Origin: Pyrenophora tritici-repentis
Lineage: Eukaryota; Ascomycota; Dothideomycetes; Pleosporales; Pleosporaceae
Direction of reading: 5' to 3'
Length of the DNA: 64,000 bases
NCBI RefSeq assembly: GCF_003171515.1
Contig: NC_089398.1
Coordinates: 682,001-746,000 of the forward strand
The translations under genes were made by a program, and so were the position numbers. Position 1 is the first letter of the stretch, and each line of letters starts with the position of its first letter. The notes beneath the pieces are model-generated. The model ran no database searches. It worked only from the letters and a program-made list of their open reading frames with translations, and was not told where the DNA came from. This document shows, piece by piece, positions 11,950 to 23,642 of the stretch.

Positions 11950-12580
11950 ATTTTGGAATCGACCGTCTGAAAGCACCACATGTCAGAGACCGAGGTCCCT
12001 TTGTAGGTTTTAAGAAAGCAGGAAGAATCTAGACATCGTGCATGTCTCGGTAGGGTTTAATTTTAGAAAAAGAGAGTGTGGTAGATGGTGTTATGGGAAG
12101 GAGAAGGAGATTTTCATCCAGAGTCCGGGTTGTCAAAGCTGTGCAATCTTCTGCCTATCGATTCATGTTTAGGAAACGAGAGACTCAAAGCAGCACGTCG
12201 AGGTCATCGTTATTCTTAGGTTTTAAGAAGGCAGGAAGAAGTAGGACATTGAACCTTTTACATAGTTTTTAATTTTAGAAAAGTAAAGTATGATAGATAG
12301 TGTCATGAGAGGGAGGAGAGTTTTATACCCGAGTCCGAGTGTTCAAAGCTGTGCAATTTTCTGGCTATCGATCTATGTTTTGGAAACGACAGTCTCAAAG
12401 CACCACATTGCACAGACGCAGGATGTTTTGTAGTTTTCGAGAAAGCAGAAAGAAATTGGTCATAGGGTCATGAACCAATAGATTTTAATTTTGGAAAAAG
12501 GAAGATGATGTGGTAGATGGCGTCGTGGAAGGGGGATGTAAGAGGTATTTATACACAGGTCTGGGTAGTCAGAGCAGCAG
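11950..12580. repeat. Tandem repeat, period about 212-216 bp
   Basis: Three units begin with AATTTTAGAAAA or AATTTTGGAAAA at 12059, 12271 and 12487, each followed by a TGRTAGATRG-like phrase and a purine-rich run. Units 1 and 2 share TCAAAGCTGTGCAA followed by a TTCTGSCTATCGAT-like stretch at equivalent positions, then AAACGA plus CTCAAAGCA. A preceding, more degraded unit (about 11950-12058) shares the GTCTGAAAGCACCACATG segment and TAGGTTTTAAGAAAGCAGGAAGAA-like text. The TATA-like box of unit 2 (12322) and unit 3 (12548) is mutated in unit 1. Confidence 0.75.
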
Positions 12581-13559
12581 GAGGCAGTGCGCTAGACACA
12601 GTCATAATGGCGAGTCCTGCATGACATATACTTGGGTTAACTTGTGGAAAACATAGTACTTTTGTCTTGTTGCTTTTAGAACAGTTGTAGAAGCGGCGGT
12701 GGTAACGCCCAGGTCCCAGAAACATAGGTAGATTGTGTATGTCTCTTATGATTTGATTTTAAGACTCCGCATAGAGTGGTCGACATGCGGTTTTCGATGC
12801 TTCGACACAGTTGAGTTTGAATTTTAGAAACCAGGAAGGGAATCAGCATAGATTGCACCGCTTATATTTTAGAAAATCCCTTTAAATGGATGTGGATGAG
12901 AATAGTGCAAGAGAAGAAAACATGGATAGTGAAAGCGGTATTTTAAGAAGAGCCTCAGTCCACAGACATGTGGGCATCATATTTTCTTTTAGTTCATATG
13001 CAAGTAGCCAGCGCAAAGGTTTTGGTCCGTGTAAAGAAGTAGAAGGGAGACCTCTGCATCCATGGCTTTTATAGTCATTTTGCAAGGCCCCTAGTGCATT
13101 TTTATGGCTGGCCAGGAAGCAGAACATGGTACCTTGGTGCGTTTTTTTTCTGGCCAGAGAAACATGGAAAGCGATGCGTACGGTTTGAGAGATTTTGAGT
13201 ATAAGCCGAGCTCCGAGAATATATCACGCTCGTATTGTGATTCTGACCGCACAGACATTGCTTTAACGATGACTGTGTCCAACACAACTAACCGCACCAT
13301 ACAGCCGCCACACACTGCGTAGGTAGAACTTAGCTTTTTGACAAAGTCAGCACACAGTATGTCTCTGCCTCAGGGAATTTAATTATAGAAGCACGGCCAC
13401 AAGAGGCACCCCGACACATTTCTTAGTTGCTTGTAAATTTCTGGAACAAAAGAAGAGACATTTCTTCAGTTACTACCGTTTTAGTAGATGGAGGACATTT
13501 TATGAGAAGAAGGAAGAAAGAAGAGGAAGATTGCGTGAAGGTAAGAGTTTAAGTATCCA

Positions 13560-13930
13560 AGAAGCTTGGAAACATGTCGCGCATGACTTTTACTTTTAGG
13601 TTCCAAGACCGCGGGACATGTAGCTGTTCTCTTGGTTTTTCGATAACGAGGTGATGTTGCACTTAGACTGGCAGAAGGATACCGACCAATGTAGAGTGTT
13701 TTTAGGTGCTTCCAAGCCACATGTTGAAATAGCTGTTGATTCTTAAGTCTCCACAACGCAGGACATGTGAGGTCGACGATGACTTTTTCAGTAAAGAGGT
13801 AAGTATGCAGAAAACAAAGTAAGTCAACCGCCGTATATTATCCTCAAGTTTTTCCAAGCCACAGAGCCAAATTCATCTGTTCCGTAGATATTTTTGAGTT
13901 TCCACAGCGCTGGACATGAGGGAGACGCAT
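13560..13930. repeat. Tandem repeat, period about 147-151 bp
   Basis: GGACATG occurs at 13614, 13761 and 13912, each time preceded by a T/A-rich run, a TTCCA or CTCCA word and a CGC triplet in the same order. A second word, TCCAAGCCAC, recurs at 13711 and about 13853, with nearly the same spacing. The copies are diverged outside these words. This is part of array A. Confidence 0.6.
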
Positions 13931-14759
13931 CAAGGGTTTAGTAGAGAAGTATTTTTGTACGCGGAAAAGAGGAAGAACATCGATGGCCACATGAAGAATT
14001 TTAGTCTCGCGTTTTGCTCCACACACATCAGGTCCATGTCTCGGATATTTTCAAAGTATAGAGAAAGAAAAAGGTGATAAAGAAGAAAGAGAGGAAGCCA
14101 GCAGCAGTAGATATTTATATACCCGCGGAACGCAAGTCACCCACATATGATCAAAGCTGTTTGATTTTAATCGCTAGTGCTGCGCCTCCCATAGATTTCC
14201 CCAAATGACCATAGAGGGTTGTGAACACTCGGTTGAGACAGAAGAACGGACACATTGCAGGTAACATACGGTGTTTAGAACGCCAGAACGCCATAGACTT
14301 GGACGTAACCAATTTCAGGAATTTTCGAAAGATGTAGAAGGTAAGAGGTAGGAAACAAGAGCGGTAGCAGCGGTGGTATTTATATGCCAGCGCCAGCTCC
14401 AGCCCAAGGACATATCTGCATAGTGCGAGCAGTTTGAGAACGCCGCCAAACACATATGAAGATCGATGACAAGATTTTGTGCACTCACACATGCGCCAGT
14501 GCAAAGTCATGTTTGGATCGTGCATCGGTTTTAAGAAATCTCCCAAACACATGAATGTGTCCGAGGAAGGTTTTTAGCACTACACCAACACATACTGGGT
14601 TTTGCACGTTGTTTTTACTGTCAGAGAAGGACACACATTCCCAGTTTCCCAGGTAATTTTGGAAAACGAAATACCATGAGAAAATCATACTGTGTTTTGT
14701 TGACTTTGGTAGAAAGAAGAGGAGTGTTGGAGAAATAAGAAAGTGGTGAGCCCACCGTT

Positions 14760-14765
14760 TTTATA
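14760..14765 (-). promoter_or_regulatory. TATA-like box in array A (example module)
   Basis: On the minus strand this reads TATATAAAAACGG. It is followed leftward, after a short GC-containing spacer, by a CT-rich tract reaching about 14711 (TTTCTTATTTCTCC and CTCTTCTTTCTACC). No coding region follows. Representative of the seven boxes in the array. Confidence 0.4.
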
Positions 14766-15550
14766 TACACCCAAAAGGGCGGGTGCCAGAGAACATGATG
14801 TCGTATGCGGTACTTTTAGAACAAGCCGACGAGAGAGGTCGAGTGCTCGAGAACATGGCAGCTCTCAGGACATCTTTTGAGTACAGACGACAAAAGAGAG
14901 CGGAAAATCATCGAGGCACCACAGCAACGTTTTGAGAAAAAAAGAGGGAACAGCATCTTCCTTCGCCAAGTCGGTTTCTAGCACAGCTGATAATATTATT
15001 TTGCAGGAAAGAGGTAGTGAACATCCTAAGTGCTACTTCCAATTTCAGAGAACCAGTCATCAGCGTGGACTCCGATCATTTAGGTATTTGAAGAAATGGT
15101 TGGTGAATGTAGGAAGAGAAGAATCGGGGACGAGGACGAATTTAAATAGGAAAGCAGCGGCTCTAGACCACAAGAGAAAAGCCGACAGCGAGGTCCAAAT
15201 AACACATGAAAAGACATGTGCACTCATTAAGCGTGTAGAGCTACGGCTTTTGCGCGCATACGCTTTACTGAATGTCTTTTGAAATGATCATAAATGGAGA
15301 ATGGAAAGATTTAGATGGTAACAAGAAGGCGGACAAGCATCGCCGATTATACTTTCTAGTTTTCCAACAGCAGCAGACATGATCTATCACCTTTTTGATT
15401 TTGAATGAAGAGTTTTGGGAGTGTGCACAGAGTCTGGGATAGTAAAGCGGACGAGCGATTTATATAGACGACAGCTGTAAGCTAATCCAAATCAAGACCT
15501 AGCCAACCTTCCTTGTTTATGTATGCAGCGAATATTCAAGATGCATTAAA

Positions 15551-18500
15551 GTGATTTTGAAGAAACTAACACGATTCGAAAGCTCCACGAAGCGGAAACG
15601 GAGGCAACAGGCATGTGCATATCAAAGTGTCAGACGACCATGCATGTCCCCAAAAGAAGAAGAAAGCGAGTCAGATAATTACTGCGCGACAAACCTGGAG
15701 TCAGAATCGTCTGATGTATACATGGACAACTTTCTGTATGCATCGGGCGACATTTCCACGCGCATAAACGTGGTTTCGCTTTTTTCCCGGATCCCCCCAC
15801 TACGACTCATTTACCCCGCCATTGCAGGAGTCACTCCGACAACGGAGTCTTAGAACCACCATCTTAAACTTTGTATGAGCTGCTTGGTATTGGGAACGGG
15901 AGCGCTATGGCTGTGGATCGATCGCAACGTTCTATGGGATCGAGGTGCGGTGGGAGAAGGGTAAAAGGTCTGCAGGGTCGGTCGTTATCCGGCGGTTGCG
16001 AACGTTTGTTGACGTTTCAACTAAGAAGTCAGTACCATGGAAAACTATAGCATCGATGACGCGAATAGAATCCATTTGCGTTCAGCTCTTTTGAATTTTC
16101 TACATCCTTCTAGAATATGACGAGAGCATACCAACAAAGGATACTGTGTCATCAGTTGCTATAGTACCACACAGCTGTGATGCTGTATCCAATAAAGAGC
16201 TGCTTAAATAGATGCAGATATCTAAACCAGGTTTTGTATGGGCATGTCGACGTGTAGATATGCACAATGATCGAATTGTGAGATAAGCGGTCACTCACAC
16301 TTCCGAGCTCGGGCTTTCTCGGCAAAGTATACCATAGGTGTTCGCTCAAGGCTTTCTTAAGAATACGTGGGCGGCATCGCTAATGGCGGAGGTGAATGTG
16401 GGTGAAGAAAAGGTCTTCGGCTTATATCCGGCTGTGGCTGTATTCTTGGGTCGGACGCTGTGAAGGGTCTGACTGAACCAAACACAACGATGCCCCTTAG
16501 AGAACTGTAGTTGTTGGACAGCGAGTATATATGAGCAGATTACGAGCGCCGCTCATGAGTCAATCACATGATGATTACGACGACTGATTTCGAGCGTTGG
16601 AGTTCGTAATGAAAGTCGGAGTTGATTCCCAAATGGAAAATTGGTACATGATGCATATGCAGCACCATGTGGACCTTGCGCGACTGATTCGAAATTGAGT
16701 GGAAAGTTCGGGATTGGATGATGAAAAAGATGAAGCAATGCGACGATCGAAGGCGACGATCGAAGGAAGGGCTATGATGACGCATCCTGTTCCACAGGAT
16801 ATTGTAGAGTTGTTAGTAATGCCATGGGGTTTGGTTGAAGACATAGAATGGGACCACGATAACGAAAAATAGACGTAGGAAGGTGTAAGAAAGGGAGGTA
16901 GACTACCTCTCAACACCTCCTCTTTTAGAACCGTGCCCCTGTCGAACAACAGTGTCAATAGTTTGGAATGTACAGGAGACATGACCACACCGACTTGAGG
17001 TCTAGAATTTCCTGGTAGTGCTGCTGCCCCTTGGGTGTCCATGTTCACGGATACGGCCGAGCTGTTCGTAGCCAGCGCATAGCAGCTTCGCCGTCATAGG
17101 TGACTCGTACAATCCGAGAGGAGCATTCGGCTGCTTACTTGACGACAGCCAAGGTATGAAACACGTCGGCGTATGCAACTGAGGTCGAAATAGAGTACGG
17201 ACTAGGATCGCAGCCTGATGCACCGGGCATATCGACGATGCCTGGGAGCGGCCGCTGGCCTGGTGAGATGGCTATGATTGCGCAAGAGACGCTATGAGAG
17301 TCAGGGAGCGAGCAATTCGCGTGTGCGGGAAGAAGTAAGCGGACAGATTACAAGCGTACGTTGATCGTTACAAAATAATGAGTCGTAGTCGTCAATTTAG
17401 GCCATAGACCCCGAACAGATGGCTGGTCAGTGATTACTCTCATGTGACAAGAAGACATTTCCAGGCTCAGCGTCTTGCAGTAGCGGATAATGTTGACGTC
17501 GTCATATCGGGGCTGATTTCCCCCAGACAGACGCAGAATCAAACACCCTGCGTCTGCGATCTAGAGCTATCCCCACAGGTTCCTAGAAAGCCAAAATGAC
17601 GGGCCAAATCGTCATATTCCCTCGGAGAAGGTCTTTGCATCCTGGTTCGTTCGTGGGGCATTTCTAGCGGGAGGTAGTGCGGTCAGAAGGGAGCGCACAC
17701 TGCTATGGGCAAGGACGGCAACGTGCATCAGGTTCGGTACCAAACAACGACTTTGGCCACCAGCGTTCTGGTCACAATGGTGTGGTCGAGATCGTCTGAT
17801 GGTGTGGTTGAGTTTAGCAACACTGCAGTGAAAGACCACTTCGAGGCCCAACAAGATCCACAGAAACGACGACATAGGATAGAGGCTGAGTATGCGTGTG
17901 ACTCGAGTCTGGAGACGTGTACGAGACGACTTCTGGTGGCTTACATAAAGAGCTGCAAGAGCTGCAAGAGTGACGATTCTGAACCGGTCAAATCACACAG
18001 TGCAGCTCGCTTTCGCACTTTTTGACAACTGGCCAAACAGCAATTTGGGAGTTGGCTGACAGGTCACCAGTGGGGACTACATTCTGAAGACGCGCGCCTG
18101 TCACCTCGTGCTCGACATAGGGGACGACAATCTGGGGGTTAGGGCAACGCTATAGGCGGGCGAATCGGTGTGGCAGCAGCATGCTCCGTTTCATCTGCCC
18201 AATGTGTAGACTAATTCTAACAAGCTTTATCGATTCTGGACGGGGGGCAGACGACGTGTTCCAAGTGTTGGGAACTGGGGAAGCCCGTCGAAACCCTTTC
18301 CGACCGCTTGAAGCGGGTAGATCCAAGATTCCAGGACCATATCGGGTGATGAGCCTTTCACAGTTTTACTGAGAGATGGGCCGATTGCGGCACCTAGTTA
18401 TCCGAGTCTGCCTGCAATTTAGTCCAAGGTTTCTCAACGAAGTTTGTAAAGATGATTACCAGTAGCAAGTCACGGCGGGGTGGTGAAGTCCGTTGCAGGA

Positions 18501-21500
18501 AGCGCTCAGATGCGCTAGCAATGCGTAGTCATGGGCTCAGAAAGTGAGGAGGAGAGAGAGGCTTCCAAGAGAGGCAGGTAGCGACCGGGATCAGGCAAAC
18601 AGCGCAGGCTAGCGTCGCTATACCACATCGGGGCAAGCCGGTCTGGGGACGATCTGCGGGCTCCGGACACCGGCCATTCTTCGGCCGTTCTGGGTGCAGA
18701 TGCGCGTGTTGCGGGCAGATACCTATCGCTCCCTGCTGGAGCATTATTTGTCAAAAGCATCATGATTAGAATTGTATACTTTACCTACTAGATGGGAGAA
18801 CCATGTCTCCACGGAGTAGCACCTGCTGCCGACTGCTGTGGTGCAAAGGGTGTCGCGGGTTGCCGGATATGACGGGCTGTGTGGTGTTAGACGCCCACTC
18901 TCGAAAAAGTGGGCGTGCGCATGCGAAACGATGTCATACCGAAGATTTAACGGTGCAGAGGCAGTGTAGAGAGCTGTGGCAAACTCACAGTGGGAACGGG
19001 CCAAGGGCTGGCTGATCGATTCGATACCGTAAGATGAGATGCTCCCCGTTGCAATGGTAGGTGTGATGAAAGGGCGCGGCAAGACAAGTTTACAAATGTT
19101 TTGTCATTACCACTGAATCTGAACTTGCAAACCGCTACAAGGCCACGATAGCGTGAGGGAGGTTGAAACGGCACAACGCGGAGTTCACGCCGACGTTGCA
19201 CACAGCATATGGCATCATCATCAGCACACGCGACTAACAGTTGACGTGCATATACATTTCCAAGGGGATTTTTTTGGGTGTGATGACTACATAGGCCCTT
19301 GTCCATCACTGATCACAGCCCGTTCGAGTGCATCTGCAAATCTGCAACAGTACGTGCACTCGTGCACCACCTTATTCAATCGTGCACATTTTACCTCTGC
19401 TGCTTTCTAGTGGGGTTCTAGTGGAGGAAGAATACCGTACTGTGCAGAGCATGCGTGGAGCAAGGGTCGCAGGTCGCAGGTCGCATGCATCCAGGCCCAG
19501 CGCTGCAAGCGGCAATTCACCTCCGTTCGATTTCTTCGGACGGAAGGTATCCCGTGAACTGCGCACTGCCGCGTATTCGTTTACGAACCCAGCGAATAAT
19601 TTCGGACCATGGACAGCTGATGCACATGTGCATTGAGATTGCAGGAATGACACTGGGTTGACAAGTACCTACCAAGAAATCAGACTGGGATCGAAATCGG
19701 CCGGCCATCAGCATCGTCGTAGCCGCATCGTAACATCCATGGTCCGGCATACTCCGCGCTCCCACCGGTGTGCTTGGCCTTTGGAGGGGAACAGAGGTGC
19801 ATTTCGCTTGACTTTAGGAGCGCTGTTTTCCCGCCACCAGGGTCTGTCGGCCTGACTCTGCATCTATTTCACCGAAGATATGGAAAAGCCACAGATCCAC
19901 TCTGGGCTGCAGACAGGGGCGGGCCCTTGTCAGTGTCACCCGCTCGCCCAACCTTCACTAGGAGAGCGTTCCTGGATACGAGCGCGGTGCTAGATTAGCC
20001 GTAAACCCCGTGGCTAAGAATACGTCCTCTCTTGCATCGGCTAGTTGTCGGCAACGATACAGGCTCTAACACGCTCGTTACCGGAGCTGAGGTTGCGTCT
20101 TGACAATACCAACTGGAACGAGGCGAACGGCTCGAGTCGTGGCCAGCAGTCTCATGTTCAGTACGAGGCCTGGGACCAGAGTATTGGCAAGGGCCTGAGC
20201 ATGTCGCCCCCTCGAATCAGCCCGCATCCCATGATACGCCCGAGACAAATTCGCGCGTCGTCGTAATGCTATGTGGAAATTTGCTCGACATGAACGAGGA
20301 GCGTGGAGTTACAGCCCTGGGCTCGCACTCGCGGAAGCTTGAGGTTGAGTGAGATAGTCTAGTCGCGGCGTGGTGTTCGCGTTGTGATCGAGGTTACCGC
20401 CCGCTCCCGTTCGACGGCGTGCGATAGTTAGTGGCATCTGGTCGTATTCATCCTGGGGTCAGATCAGTTCTTGGTGTCAAAACGCCCAATCACGTTGGCG
20501 CGCTTCATAGACGAGGCGCAAATTTTGACGAGCTCCTATAGATGCGGAGCGACTTCGCTATGTGATTCAATTATTAAAAATGTCTATGACGAGCACATTC
20601 AGCTGGGCCCCAGCCGCAACTATGGGCGTGCGACTGGGGGGGGGGGTAGCTCATCGGATGCGGATAGCTAGATCTGGGGCATGAAGCCAGGAATGTATCG
20701 GTAAGCCATTGCATCCTACATCCGTTATGCGCAAGGGATGCGTATCCCCCCTAGGATGGGTAGAAAGCAGGCCACGTCGTCTACTGGGGTGGGTGTGAAC
20801 ATGACGAATTGAGGGTGAAGAGGCAGCCACCCATGTTGATGAGACTCGCACATTGCAGCTGCAGCGCGAAAGATACACGAGAAAGGCGGGGCCCACTTTT
20901 CGCACGCTGACAGCAGCGAGACACAGTGCTAGGCGACTTTCCACGTTTTCGTGTGCTCGACGCCACAGGTGTGAGCAGAATGGCGAGATATGGCAACTTC
21001 AAGGTGCATACGAGGGTAGATGCAGCAACGTCCGGTCTGCTGACCGTGGAGCAGGGATGGACCCATTACTCAAAAACATGTGAAATGGATTACTGCAAAA
21101 GAGGGAATATGGGCGACGGTGAAACTGGTCATGGTCATCATGTCGACGGCCAGCAAAACACACGACATTCTTTCGTGGGTCTCAGCAAGTGGGCCTAGCT
21201 GCCGTGCTTAGCATGGCAATCGCGGCGAGGGAGAAACTCTCGGGCTCATACCACGGGCAATCTAGTCAGATGACTTTGGGAGCAGCAAAGCAGCAAGAAA
21301 GCCGGCAGCTGCGGCAGCAAGACCTTGAGAATAACGTGGCCGATTATCATGTCTCTTTTCTCAGCATGACGGCAATGGACGGGTCGCAGCCGTCCCCTAT
21401 CCGTGGCAGGTTGCTTTTCATTCACACCGCAATGATGAGGTCGCTTCGGTTTCGCTCTTTTGGACGCATTAGGCATAATTGCCGGTCGTCGAGGTCTGTG

Positions 21501-21750
21501 CCGTGTCCCAATATTTGCATGCAGTCGCTGTGCAGGCCGCTCTTGCCGAGGCCCGCAAAAGGCCGGCTTGCGTGTGGTGTGAGGGTGTGGCCGTGATGTT
21601 TGCAAGTTTTCAAACAGCAAGGCATGAAGTTGGGCGTGGGCGTGGTGTTGTGGATGGTAGATGGAATGGTTGTTCCTTGGACGTTGTTCTCCAGCATTGC
21701 CAGTTGACTAGGCTTCATCTAACGAGGTTTGGTTACTAGGCTTCACGCGA
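15551..21750. other. Gene-poor region right of array A
   Basis: About 6 kb in which I find no supported gene. Several open frames of 70-157 codons occur (for example 15551-15853 plus, opening at GTG, and 16575-17048 minus), but none shows a domain or splice-joined partner. Small local duplications are visible, such as a repeated GCGACGATCGAAGG at 16740-16767 and a triple GTCGCAG around 19467-19485, plus a G-run at 20636-20646. Confidence 0.45.
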
Positions 21751-23642
21751 CTGTACCATGCCGCGTCTAGCGCGAGTGCTAGCCTTCAGCCTCATCGCAT
21801 CGTCCCAATTCTTCTTTGCACGTCGGAGCTGTCAGTCCACCAGACGGGCGACTACGGGCGACGACACCACAACGTGCCCTCACCCACGCCTGCACTGCAC
21901 AGTCTGGGAGGGGAGGGGGCGCCCAAGACCGAGGCTGGCAGCCGGTGGGCGCGCCTGCAAACGGGCGTGGGCGTGCAAAGGGCGGTCAATACGGCTGCGC
22001 TGTTAGTCAGCGGCGCCCCGTGCTTTGGTCGTCGGGCTATTTTTCTCACTAGTGCCCTCCCTCCTCGCCGTCTAACCATCTTCTGTGTTAGTCGTCGCCT
22101 TAGCCTACATCGCGAATCTGAAGCTGCTCAACCACCATCACCAGCGTGCCCGGTACCTCGCCCTAACGCGCTGCCGTCACCGGTGATAGCTCGCTGCCCC
22201 AGGCGCACCAGATCGCGCGCCCGCAGTGCTACCACACGTGCAACTGCCACCAGCAACGAGATCGCCGCCCTCCCGGCGCCTCGAGTGGGAGCAGAGTCTT
22301 GAACCCGTCTTGCACTCAATCAGACACGCTCTTGACACTCGCGCCCACGAGTCAAACAAACTGCGCGCATAAAACAAGGCCCCAGATCGCCCTCCTTGTC
22401 GGCCCACTCACGTGCATCTGTCGCGCGAGCGTCATCACGAGCTTTCGCCGCGTGTGCAGCACCTGCCAGCGCTCGCTGCGCGCAATTTGCATCTGGAACC
22501 CACGTCTGGCAGTCGCTGTCGACGTGCACGGAAGCCCGGCCGGACAAGAGGCTGATCACTCGGCACGCTCGGCGTAGTTGAGCTTTCTGGGACAGAGAGC
22601 GCTGGGAGAACCAGAGTGAAAGCGAAAGTTTCAGTCATCGACTCGACAACGGGCCGATTGTGTTTGTCGCCCCCAGCACTGCGCCCGCAGCCAGTCAGGG
22701 CCGCGCATCCCAGAGTGACGACTCTGTGGCCCCTTCACCCTCGGCGAACAAGCTCATCCCAACCCGGTTTCTTCGTCGTCACTAGCGCAATCCTACCCAC
22801 GGACCCGCACCACGCACGCCCCTCACACAGGCTGCGCGAGCCCACCTCGAGCACGTCCAAGCGTCCCACACTTTTGCTCATTGCGCCAGCCCAACCTCGT
22901 GCTAGCCCGTCCACCCAGAACAGCAACCATTCCCACTGTTACGGCTCGGCTTTACCGACTGTGATTGAATCCTGGTCCGGCCGCCCATTACCTCATCAGC
23001 TGTGCTAAGGCTTGCTGGGTAAGCTGCATCGCCTCCAGACCCGCCCATTGGCGGCCACCTCAAGACGCACGCCACTGGTCTAAAAGCTCTTAGACCGCGC
23101 TGTCACTAGCAGTGTTCCAAATTCACTTTCGCCCCAGCCAGCCAGACCCGCTTGCGAGCGACCTCTCCACTAGCTCCAGATTGTGTAACCTTTGCGTTGC
23201 ACTTCACTTTCTGCACTGCGCCAGCTGCTCCGCGATTCGAGACATCCCATCCCGCTAGCTACCTCCCCTGCCCCGGTTCTCTCGACCTTGCACCTTCCGT
23301 GCGTTATCTTTTCGACGGTGCATATTTGCCGAACTGCTTGTCCTCCACCTGGGCGTTGTGGAAAACACACCGTCTGCAAATCATCCGCGTTTAACTTCCA
23401 CGCTACTACGTCCTGACCACATTGCTTCTCCGGTTTTCTGGCTGTGCACTCCTTGGCCTGACCCAGCCTACGTCTTTATACGCTCTAGCTGCCTGTCTTC
23501 CACAGACCGCGGCAAATCATCCGTAGACGGTTTGCGACGGACATATCTCTGCAGTCATCCCTCGTCGTGGGCGCATCCATCCAACCATCCAACCTCAGTT
23601 TAGAGCCTAGCTACCTCGACCTCTCGCCAATCTACACAGTCT
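21751..23642 (+). promoter_or_regulatory. Probable promoter and long leader of the Con7-like gene
   Basis: This segment upstream of the CON7 start is C-rich and CT-rich on the plus strand, with dense CCC, CTC and ACC words, unlike the DNA to its left. That skew is typical of fungal 5' untranslated leaders. Many short open frames occur because of this composition. I infer a long leader, possibly with introns and upstream ORFs, but cannot place the transcription start. Confidence 0.45.

Larger units (their letters stand above)
10800..15550 (-). repeat. Array A: degenerate promoter-like repeat modules, leftward
   Basis: A gene-free tract of nearly 5 kb with a repeated vocabulary. Read on the minus strand, it shows TATAAA-type boxes followed 5-60 bp downstream by pyrimidine-rich tracts. 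I place seven such boxes at 11629-11634, 12322-12327, 12548-12553, 14114-14119, 14379-14384, 14760-14765 and 15459-15464. Between them recur (plus-strand reading) TTTTAG or TTTTAAG words and GGACATG/CACATG words, the latter often 10-35 bp from a T-run. Parts are clearly tandem: about 214-bp units at 11.95-12.58 kb and about 147-151-bp units at 13.56-13.93 kb. No ORF of convincing length or composition occurs in either strand. TATA plus CT-tract is the layout of strong fungal RNA polymerase II core promoters. The same words occur in reverse orientation in array B. Function unknown; boundaries approximate. Confidence 0.55.

Noticed and set aside
10800..15550. Array A as a RIP-degraded transposon
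   Set aside because: I do not see the extreme A/T enrichment expected of repeat-induced point mutation, no transposase or reverse transcriptase remnants in any frame, and the TATA plus CT-tract order is not typical of one; a computed RIP index would settle it.
15551..15853. 100-codon plus-strand frame at the edge of array A
   Set aside because: It opens at GTG rather than ATG and has no domain; not supported as a eukaryotic gene.
16575..17048. 157-codon minus-strand open frame
   Set aside because: No homology recognised and overlapping frames on the same strand are equally open; likely chance.
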